From Nitrospirota bacterium (GTDB taxonomy: Bacteria; Nitrospirota; 9FT-COMBO-42-15; HDB-SIOI813), in NCBI GenBank assembly GCA_020851375.1, contig JADZCV010000028.1, forward strand, positions 1 through 64,000: 64,000 bases of DNA, written 5' to 3'. The notes beneath the pieces are model-generated. The model saw nothing but the letters and a program-made list of their open reading frames with translations, did not search any database and was not told the origin of the DNA. Of this stretch, positions 25,933-32,744 are shown piece by piece. The first letter of the stretch is position 1, and every line of letters begins with the position of its first letter. The translations under genes and the position numbers were made by a program.

Positions 25933-28031
25933 CTTGGTAATATTACACGAAACTCGCTCCCTTTACCAACTTCACTTATTACCTCGAGGCTTCCTGAATG
26001 GGCATCAATAATCTTTTTACACTGAAATAAACCTATCCCAAGCCCGTTCGATTTACTGCTTTTGAACGGCTTAAAAAGGGCTGTTTTGATAAATTCTTCT
26101 GACATGCCGGATCCTGAATCTGCTACGGATAAGATAACATCGCCGTTACTGGAAAATGTGTGAACTGTGATTTTCTTTTCATGCTCACCTGGCGGCAACG
26201 CCTCTATCGCATTAAGCAATAAATTCAGAAAGACCTTTTGCAATTGACCACAGTCCGCATCAATTAACGGTATTTCTTCGAGATTCTTTACTACCCTGCC
26301 GGAAACCTTGCCATTAAGGGCAGAGAGCGTTTCCTCTATCATCTCATTGATACTCATGCGTGCAGGATTAATTTGAATCCCCTTGGACAATACAGTAAGG
26401 TTAGACACCATCGCATTCATCTTAGATACGGTTAGTCTCAGCGTCTTTAGTGCGTCTTGCTGAAATAACGGGTTACCCATATGTTCTTCTGCATTCTGGC
26501 TTAGCAGTGAAAGAGTTGAAACAAAATTTTTCAGGTCGTGGATGAAAAAGGTAGAAACCTGATGGAATGCCTCTGTCTCTTTAGAGGCAAGAAGTTCCTG
26601 AGTCAGATGGATGTTCCTGATTCTCTCCGCAGCATGACTTGCCACTGCCTTTAATAAATCAAAATCATCTCTTCTGTATGGCTCTCCTGAAATGTCTTCA
26701 CCCTGCATAATAAAGCCCATCAGATTACCCCTTCCGGCCTTCAGGGGTGTACAGAGAACTGTTCGGCTTGTTGTGAAAAGGGGGTTGATTAATTCATAAA
26801 GCGCTTCACTATCGTTCTGTTTATTAATAAAAAAGGGGTCAGCATAGTCCTTTATCCTTGAAATAAGGGGACTGTCTTCCTTCAATCTGATATTATTTGC
26901 TGCATTTATTGTTGACTTAACAGGCATAAACTCACGATGTGCCGGCTCATAAATCCAGAGGGATACCTCTCTGGCCGCCATAGTGTCAGAGATCATATCT
27001 AACAGAGATTTTTCAATCTGTGAAAGATCGTTATTTAATCCGAACTTCTCTATTGTCTCCATCCATTTATCCCTGAATTCATATTTGTGCCTGTAAAAGT
27101 GCCTTGTGATGAATAATTGCAGCCGTCTTCGAAGACTCGTCGAAAGAGCAGCTACCACTAAGCATAAAATAGCAGTAAATGTAAAAAGGATACTCCAGAA
27201 AGTATCATATGATTCTCCCATCATCTTGATGCCCTGCGCAATTATACCTACAATAAGCAGATACGCACCGGCAACCAATACAGTGACAGAATTAAAGACT
27301 ACGTAGCGGGAAATAAAGATATTCACATCCAGCAGTTTGTTCCTGACCACCGCAAGCATTGTAATAATACAAGAAACCAGTATGACGATTGAGGTAACCG
27401 ACTGATTACTGCTATCAAGAAATGAGAAGAGGATTGCCTGACTTGCAAGATAAACATAATACGCAAGCATTGAGCCAACCCCTATTAAAACGTACTTAGC
27501 CTCTTTTCTCTTTGAGTTCAACGAAAAATGAAGGGTATTCTCCAACTGAACAAGACAAAGCAAAATGCCAATAAGGAAATACAGGTAAAAAGACTTCCCT
27601 ACTGCACCAAGAGGGAATTTTGTATTTACGTCATCAAAAAAAGGAAGATCAATAAAGGCATACGAGTTTATCCATAGAAGAAAGAATCCTGAAATAAGAT
27701 AAAGTCCTGCCGCAAGAAGCTTCCAGCGGGCAAGCAATTCTTTATAATTTGACCTTATAAAGGTAAGTGAGAAGAGAAACCAGCCAGGAACAAGAAGCGC
27801 CTGACCGGCAATTGCTATTCTTTTGCCAAAAAGGCTCCATGACAAACTGTCTGACATGAAGACAATACTATTCCCTGCCTCAATAATGGTCAGACTTAAC
27901 ATGCCCAGGCCAAAACCTATATTGGCAGGATGTCTGGGATTACGGATGAAAACAAGAAGACCTACGCCAAGGGTTAGGATGACCCCCAAAAAAGACAAGA
28001 TCAAAAAGATATGGCTTGGATCATGGGACAT
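25929..28031 (-). CDS. prsK: PEP-CTERM system sensor histidine kinase PrsK
   Basis: This 700-residue membrane histidine kinase has about eight or nine N-terminal transmembrane segments (to about residue 290), a GAF-like cytoplasmic domain (about 320-480; NSEALYELINPLF, TPLKAGRGNLMGFIMQGED), then the transmitter. The phospho-His is H498 in FIHDLKNFVS. The N box is NLLLNAIEAL, G1 DSGSGMSEE and G2 SNGLGIGLFQCKKI. It phosphorylates PrsR, with which it overlaps by four bases. The signal is unknown; the membrane half suggests it senses envelope state. Confidence 0.95.
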   Translation of the reverse strand: MSHDPSHIFLILSFLGVILTLGVGLLVFIRNPRHPANIGFGLGMLSLTIIEAGNSIVFMSDSLSWSLFGKRIAIAGQALLVPGWFLFSLTFIRSNYKELLARWKLLAAGLYLISGFFLLWINSYAFIDLPFFDDVNTKFPLGAVGKSFYLYFLIGILLCLVQLENTLHFSLNSKRKEAKYVLIGVGSMLAYYVYLASQAILFSFLDSSNQSVTSIVILVSCIITMLAVVRNKLLDVNIFISRYVVFNSVTVLVAGAYLLIVGIIAQGIKMMGESYDTFWSILFTFTAILCLVVAALSTSLRRRLQLFITRHFYRHKYEFRDKWMETIEKFGLNNDLSQIEKSLLDMISDTMAAREVSLWIYEPAHREFMPVKSTINAANNIRLKEDSPLISRIKDYADPFFINKQNDSEALYELINPLFTTSRTVLCTPLKAGRGNLMGFIMQGEDISGEPYRRDDFDLLKAVASHAAERIRNIHLTQELLASKETEAFHQVSTFFIHDLKNFVSTLSLLSQNAEEHMGNPLFQQDALKTLRLTVSKMNAMVSNLTVLSKGIQINPARMSINEMIEETLSALNGKVSGRVVKNLEEIPLIDADCGQLQKVFLNLLLNAIEALPPGEHEKKITVHTFSSNGDVILSVADSGSGMSEEFIKTALFKPFKSSKSNGLGIGLFQCKKIIDAHSGSLEVISEVGKGSEFRVILPR

Positions 28032-28052
28032 CTCAAGGTCATATATTGCAAT

Positions 28053-29063
28053 TTATGGGCCAGATATACCTTCATTCCCTTTTGTCAGATCATGCGGAAT
28101 TCCAAGCTTTTTCATCTTTTGATTCAGGGTATTTCTGTGTATTTTAAGCAGCCTTGCCGCCAGGTTTCTGTTCCACTTTGAACCATGCAGTGCCTTCATT
28201 ATCTCGCCCTTTTCATAAACCCTGCAGCGCTGTTGTAAGCTCTCCGAACCTTCTGTAATAGCCCTGTAACCACTCTTGTCCCTGCAAAGGAGGTCCATGG
28301 GAATATCCTTTATAGTAATATCCATTCTATCATCTGAAAGGACAACAACCCTCTCGATGAGATTCTCAAACTCACGTACATTTCCCGGCCATGCCCAATC
28401 CTGAAGTATACGGACCACCTCACTTGAATAACGAGGTTTCGCCTTGTTTAATTTCGAACACGCCTTGTCAAGGAAGTGCTCCAATAAAATGGGGATGTCT
28501 CCCTTTCTTTCCCTCAAAGGCGGGAGATGAATAGGGATCACATTTAATCTGAAATAGAGATCAGACCTGAAGCTGCCATTTTCAACAAGCTCATCCAACT
28601 TGTCATTAGTCGCAGATATGACACGAATATCCAATCTAATCGTCTTTACAGAACCCAGTCTCTTGATTTCACGTTCCTGCAGGGTGCGAAGCAACTTTGC
28701 CTGCAGGGGGAACGGGAGAGCAGACACTTCATCCAGGAATATCGTACCACCATGGGCGCTTTCAAAATCACCAATTCTGGCGCTAACAGCCCCTGTAAAT
28801 GCGCCGCGCTCATATCCCATGAGCTCACTTTCTAACAACTCCCGTGGGATTGCCCCGCAATTGACCGGAACAAACGGGCCTTTTGACCTGGAACTTACTT
28901 TGTGTATACCCTTTGCAATCAACTCTTTTCCTGTCCCACTTTCTCCGGAAATCAGGACGCTGCTATTAGACCGTGCAGCCCTTCGCGCCATATCAAGAAC
29001 ATTAATGACATTGGGATCAGATGTCTTTATCTCTTCAAACCCGTTGGCAATATTTACACTCAT
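28053..29063 (-). CDS. Second receiver-less sigma-54-dependent activator
   Basis: This 336-residue enhancer-binding protein has a very short N-terminus, an AAA+ core ([37 protein letters not shown]) and a Fis-type helix-turn-helix (NRNLAARLLKIHRNTLNQKM). It lies 21 nt upstream of prsK-prsR in the same direction, so these three probably form a regulatory operon. It has its own sigma-54 promoter (29103-29118), which suggests autoactivation or activation by PrsR. AGGGGTGGGAA precedes the ATG. The regulatory signal is not visible in the sequence. Confidence 0.92.
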   Translation of the reverse strand: MSVNIANGFEEIKTSDPNVINVLDMARRAARSNSSVLISGESGTGKELIAKGIHKVSSRSKGPFVPVNCGAIPRELLESELMGYERGAFTGAVSARIGDFESAHGGTIFLDEVSALPFPLQAKLLRTLQEREIKRLGSVKTIRLDIRVISATNDKLDELVENGSFRSDLYFRLNVIPIHLPPLRERKGDIPILLEHFLDKACSKLNKAKPRYSSEVVRILQDWAWPGNVREFENLIERVVVLSDDRMDITIKDIPMDLLCRDKSGYRAITEGSESLQQRCRVYEKGEIMKALHGSKWNRNLAARLLKIHRNTLNQKMKKLGIPHDLTKGNEGISGP

Positions 29064-29102
29064 TTCCCACCCCTGAACAAATTATTATTATGGCTAAAGC
29101 GT

Positions 29103-29118
29103 AGCAACAAATATACCC
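29103..29118 (-). promoter_or_regulatory. Sigma-54 promoter of the activator-prsK-prsR genes
   Basis: Minus-strand GGGTATATTTGTTGCT keeps GG and TTGC at the right spacing; the first base and the YAY part are a little weaker than in the other sites. The predicted start is near 29093, 30 nt before the ATG. Confidence 0.7.
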
Positions 29119-29553
29119 AAACCTGACACTATCGTAACGCTTTGATGTTTTTGATATTTTATAAACTACCGCAGCACTGCGTGAGGATAAAAGACATATT
29201 TTAGACATCCCTCACGATAAATAATCCTTAAGCTAAAGTTAACTAACTGATTTAACAGATAATTTCATGAAAGCTATTTTATGACCGTCAATTAACAATA
29301 TATTGTCCTTAATCACATAAAGCCGTGTCCATAATTTTCTCTCTCATCAAAGCTTAATGTAATAAAATGGGAAACTCTTTTCCTGTTTTGGTAAAAACCC
29401 GATATAACCCGAATGAGCATAACGAAAGTTACAATACAACTTGTAGTACCCGACAGATTGAAATTTAAATGAAGATAACAAGTTATAACTTCTTGAATAT
29501 ATAACAAATAAATGCCGATGAGTTCGTGTGGCAATAAAGCCATCTCACGTCTT
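29119..29553. other. Long intergenic regulatory region, no gene
   Basis: No convincing gene is seen in these 435 nt. They are AT-rich and separate two divergent sigma-54 promoters. Visible elements are an imperfect inverted repeat, CGTGAGG (29180-29186) with CCTCACG (29210-29216), a TTAACTAACTGATTTAAC stretch, and the 10-mer ACTTGTAGTA at 29439-29448. Activator binding sites for both promoters probably lie here (inference). Confidence 0.6.
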
Positions 29554-29569
29554 TGGTATTGATATTGCA
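29554..29569 (+). promoter_or_regulatory. Sigma-54 promoter of the sugar transferase gene
   Basis: TGGTATTGATATTGCA matches the -24/-12 consensus and differs by one base from the promoter of the GGDEF operon. The predicted start is near 29580, which puts a copy of the dispersed palindromic repeat inside the roughly 150-nt leader. Confidence 0.88.
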
Positions 29570-29623
29570 AATCTTCATTATGCGATTAAATCTTCTATAT
29601 CAAAATCCGGGATTGACTTCCCT

Positions 29624-29692
29624 GTCATTCCCACGAAAGTGGGAATCCAGAACCAGGCCACTGATCTGGATTCCCGCTTACGCGGGAATGAC
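29624..29692. repeat. Dispersed palindromic repeat inside a 5' leader
   Basis: GTCATTCCCACGAAAGTGGG at the left and CGCTTACGCGGGAATGAC at the right are inverted, with AATCCAG..CTGGATT nested between them. It can form a long hairpin in the mRNA from the sigma-54 promoter, 47 nt before the start codon. Confidence 0.85.
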
Positions 29693-29738
29693 GTTTTCAT
29701 AAATCTTATAAAATGTATAACGAAGGGATATGCCACGT

Positions 29739-31136
29739 ATGAAGCGCGTACATAACAGATATGCTTTTTCAAGAAATTTGGTATTACCCCTAATAGAAGG
29801 AGCAATAATTTTCCTCTGCGTGTTTCTGGCAGTCATAATCAGGTTTCAATTTGTTAGCAGGAGCATCTACTCCTACGAATATCTAATATTAAAGGTTTTA
29901 GTTGTTACTCTCGTTTGTCAGGTTACTTTTTATTATAATGACATGTATTCCATCAATTTCAAGGGGCGCGCACGGCTTCTAAGCATCAAATTACTCCAAT
30001 CTCTGAGCGCAACCGTTATCTTGCTTTCTATAATTTACTATGTTTTTCCGCCTCTCATAATTGGAAGGGGTATATTTCTAATCACAGTAACAACATTAAC
30101 ACCGGTGCTTTTGATCTGGAGGTTAATCAGTGCCAGGATTTCTGTTCTGCACAAAAACAGTGAAAACATACTTATCATTGGCACAGGTGATCTGGCCGTA
30201 GAAATAGGTAAAAGAATATTTAAAGACGGTTATGCTGGTTATAAGATATCAGGTTTCATAGATGAAAACAAAAATAAAAAAAGGATAGGACAAAGCCTGT
30301 TTAATCCCAAAATAATTGGTACATTCGATGACATATATTCCATCGCCCGCGAGGAAGATACCAGTAAGATTATTGTTGCAATGGAAGATATGAGGGGACG
30401 ATTTCCGATTGAACAGCTCCTCAAATTAAGGCTTGATGGGATAGAGGTCGAAGATGGCATTTCTTTTTATGAAAAGATAAGCGGAAAGATACATGTCAGT
30501 CATCTGAAACCAGCGTGGTTAATTTTCTCCGAAGGCTTCAACAGGCGCAGGATAGAGATTAGTAAGCGCATCATAGATATATCGCTTTCCACTACAGGGC
30601 TTCTACTCGCTGCACCTGTTATGCTCATTACAACTATACTTATCAAACTGGAGTCGCCAGGTCCTGTATTATTCAGACAGGAGAGGGTTGGTGAGGGTGA
30701 GAGAGTTTTTACGCTTCTTAAATTCAGATCAATGAAGATGGATGCAGAATCTGAATCAGGTCCTGTATGGGCGAATATTAATGATAACAGGGTAACAAGA
30801 ATAGGCAGCATCATCAGAAAGTCGAGGATTGATGAGATCCCCCAGATGATCAACGTATTAAAGGGGGACATGAGCTTTGTTGGGCCCCGGCCTGAACGTC
30901 CGCACTTTATTGCGATGCTTGTAAAACAGATACCATATTATTCGCTCAGGCATAAAGTAAAACCCGGTATAACAGGTTGGGCTCAGGTAAGATATCCCTA
31001 TGGCGCATCAGTGAAAGATGCGCTGGAAAAATTACAATACGATATTTATTACATTAAGAACATGTCAGTTCTATACGACCTTACGATTGTGCTTGAGACA
31101 ATAAAAACGGTTATTCGGGGAACAGGGGCCAGGTAA
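29739..31136 (+). CDS. EPS-initiating polyprenyl sugar-phosphate transferase
   Basis: This 465-residue integral membrane enzyme moves a sugar-1-phosphate from a UDP-sugar to undecaprenyl phosphate, the first step of EPS repeat assembly. It has four N-terminal TM segments, a Rossmann-like CoA_binding_3 middle (NILIIGTGDLAVEIG), a fifth hydrophobic segment (LLLAAPVMLITTILIKLESP) and the catalytic bacterial sugar transferase domain (KFRSMKMDAE, RIGSIIRKSRIDEIPQ, GDMSFVGPRPERP, HKVKPGITGWAQV). It matches the PEP-CTERM/EpsH1-associated family. ATG codons at 29730 and 29739 are both possible; GAAGGG is better spaced from the latter. It is a single gene under a sigma-54 promoter. Confidence 0.93.
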   Translation: MKRVHNRYAFSRNLVLPLIEGAIIFLCVFLAVIIRFQFVSRSIYSYEYLILKVLVVTLVCQVTFYYNDMYSINFKGRARLLSIKLLQSLSATVILLSIIYYVFPPLIIGRGIFLITVTTLTPVLLIWRLISARISVLHKNSENILIIGTGDLAVEIGKRIFKDGYAGYKISGFIDENKNKKRIGQSLFNPKIIGTFDDIYSIAREEDTSKIIVAMEDMRGRFPIEQLLKLRLDGIEVEDGISFYEKISGKIHVSHLKPAWLIFSEGFNRRRIEISKRIIDISLSTTGLLLAAPVMLITTILIKLESPGPVLFRQERVGEGERVFTLLKFRSMKMDAESESGPVWANINDNRVTRIGSIIRKSRIDEIPQMINVLKGDMSFVGPRPERPHFIAMLVKQIPYYSLRHKVKPGITGWAQVRYPYGASVKDALEKLQYDIYYIKNMSVLYDLTIVLETIKTVIRGTGAR

Positions 31137-31143
31137 CCTCTTC

Positions 31144-32304
31144 TTAATCACCACGACTAAACTGCATTAACCTCTCTAACCATTCAGTGACACCTCCCCA
31201 AAAAAAGCTATGAACGTAATGCATCTTTATTGAATTTTTTAGTTGCGAAGACTTCATTATAAAATTAGCTGCCACTGTCTTATTATATATAGTACCTGTG
31301 TAAAGTGCCCTGCTGTCATGCGTCCATCTGCTTTTGTATGCTTCATTTCCCCGCAAGAAATCAAATTCTTTATAGTTTTTGGAAAAGGCTTCCTTTATAA
31401 CTTCATAAAACAGCACTGTCCCGGGGCTATAGGGCTCCCATTCAGGGTCAATACCTAACTGGTAATAAAGAAGATAACCGTTTATGGCAAACCCATAGAA
31501 TGCGGAAATAATCTCCCCATTATTGTTTCTCAGAAATCTAAGCCATAACCAGCCATTTTTGCTTATCCTCTGTGCCAGGGCATTATGAAAATCAAATAGC
31601 ATCTTCCCTTTAAATGTAGTTTCTATTTTCTTGCTTCTTGCCCTTAATTCATGAAGATGAAAGAGGGTCTTTATACCTTGAGTTATATCCAACGGATCAC
31701 AGGATATATACTCAACCTTCTGCCCTTCACATAATACTCTCTGTTTCTTCCTGAGATCATATCTCTTTTTATTTCCAAAGTTACCTGTATAGTCCTCGAA
31801 CGTCCCGTTTAAAGCAATAAAAGGCGCTGACGTGTTTGACTTCATTAATGTAGTAACATTGGAATTCGTATCTGCATATAACCTTAAATTGTTTTCTTCT
31901 GACAGAAGGGATATATTAATCGCGGACCAGTAAGTGTATTCGGACACAAGAAAATTAATAACAGCCTTGACACATTGCTCCGCATCCTCTTTTGCACATA
32001 TGATATCGAGATGATCAGGATAAGTCTCCTTGCTCCCACAGTAGGTTAATACCCGCTTTGTCAAATATCTGTTGAAAATACCAGCCTTGTAATAAGATAA
32101 GGGTAAAATACCAACGGGGTCTGTATCGTTATATATAAACAGGATCAGAGGTTCATATCTTTCACCAAAATGTTCCCACCATGTGTAGACCCACTCCCAT
32201 GTACAGAATATACGGGGGATATTCATTGACAAGGCAAGTTTGTTCCATACCTCCCTGCTTTCCTTAAATTCTTTTACCGTCGCTACCCTGACATTATATG
32301 CCAC
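31144..32304 (-). CDS. GNAT/FemAB-like acyltransferase of the CelD/BcsL group (copy 1)
   Basis: This 386-residue protein has two GNAT-like halves. Characteristic stretches are FCTWEWVYTWWEHFG, GNKKRYDLRKKQR, AFYGFAINGYLLYYQLGIDP and GTVLFYEVIKEAF ending in FDFLRGNEAYKSRW. Proteins of this group sit in EPS and cellulose loci and are thought to acylate sugars or peptides. It is clearly paralogous to the gene at 52199-53329. The start is GTG with GAGG upstream. It stands alone, convergent with the sugar transferase. No promoter was identified. Confidence 0.85.
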   Translation of the reverse strand: MAYNVRVATVKEFKESREVWNKLALSMNIPRIFCTWEWVYTWWEHFGERYEPLILFIYNDTDPVGILPLSYYKAGIFNRYLTKRVLTYCGSKETYPDHLDIICAKEDAEQCVKAVINFLVSEYTYWSAINISLLSEENNLRLYADTNSNVTTLMKSNTSAPFIALNGTFEDYTGNFGNKKRYDLRKKQRVLCEGQKVEYISCDPLDITQGIKTLFHLHELRARSKKIETTFKGKMLFDFHNALAQRISKNGWLWLRFLRNNNGEIISAFYGFAINGYLLYYQLGIDPEWEPYSPGTVLFYEVIKEAFSKNYKEFDFLRGNEAYKSRWTHDSRALYTGTIYNKTVAANFIMKSSQLKNSIKMHYVHSFFWGGVTEWLERLMQFSRGD

Positions 32305-32549
32305 CTAAGACCTCATGCCATTTAGATGATTTTTCTTTATTTTTCCCGTTGAATATCGGTATACAGAATATTATCTTGAAGCAGACTAAAATTCAACCTC
32401 GACGGAAGCCAATTATACCTCCCTGGCGTGACAGTTTTTAGTAAATCAATAACAAAAAATGTAATATTTTATGCGTGAAAATGCAGGCTGTCTGAAGGCA
32501 TATTAACCAAACCACTTGATTTTCCTGCTCTAAATATAATGCATAATTA

Positions 32550-32565
32550 CGGCATTGATCTTGCT
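32550..32565 (+). promoter_or_regulatory. Sigma-54 promoter of the surface-protein operon
   Basis: CGGCATTGATCTTGCT has GG and TTGC at exact -24/-12 spacing and closely resembles the other sites. The predicted start is near 32576, about 30 nt before the riboswitch. The 245 nt upstream (32305-32549) hold no gene that I can see. Confidence 0.8.
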
Positions 32566-32605
32566 AAGCCTTTATCAGAATACACTTCATAAAAGTTTCA
32601 TCCTT

Positions 32606-32693
32606 TGCTCAGAGCAAACCTGCCGAAAGTCAGGGACGCAGAGTAACGGGACTAAAGGACGTCTTTTTGAGTCCTATTGTTCGCCGAGCCGCC
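32606..32693 (+). ncRNA. GEMM-I cyclic-dinucleotide riboswitch aptamer
   Basis: The conserved GEMM-I core is easy to read: GCAAACC (32614-32620), a CCTG/CAGG stem closed by a GAAA tetraloop (32625-32628), GACGCAGAG (ligand-stacking A at 32640), a GGACTAAAGGAC arm with tetraloop-receptor-like CTAA/CTAT, and a CGCCGAGCCGCC 3' end. The base in the position of Vc2 G20 is A (32613). In Geobacter GEMM-Ib RNAs this change goes with 3',3'-cGAMP rather than c-di-GMP. A terminator overlaps the 3' end, and the FN3 operon follows. Confidence 0.9.
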
Positions 32694-32725
32694 AGAGGAA
32701 TATTATGTTTTCTGGCGGTTTTTTT
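32689..32725 (+). terminator. Riboswitch-controlled intrinsic terminator
   Basis: CCGCCAGA (32689-32696) pairs with TCTGGCGG (32711-32718), followed by seven T. The left arm uses the last bases of the aptamer (GAGCCGCC), so aptamer folding and termination exclude each other. That geometry predicts that ligand binding turns the operon on (inference). Confidence 0.92.
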
Positions 32726-32744
32726 ATGAGCAAATGGAGGAAAC

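Noticed and set aside
28600-29076. 158-codon open frame on the plus strand
   Set aside because: It is antisense to the AAA+ core of the sigma-54 activator; no motif and no ribosome site.
29313-29570. 85-codon minus-strand frame in the large intergenic region
   Set aside because: Composition and lack of ribosome site argue against it; it overlaps a sigma-54 promoter.
32577-32725. Plus-strand coding frame through the riboswitch
   Set aside because: The short frames there cross the aptamer and terminator hairpin; RNA motifs explain the conservation.
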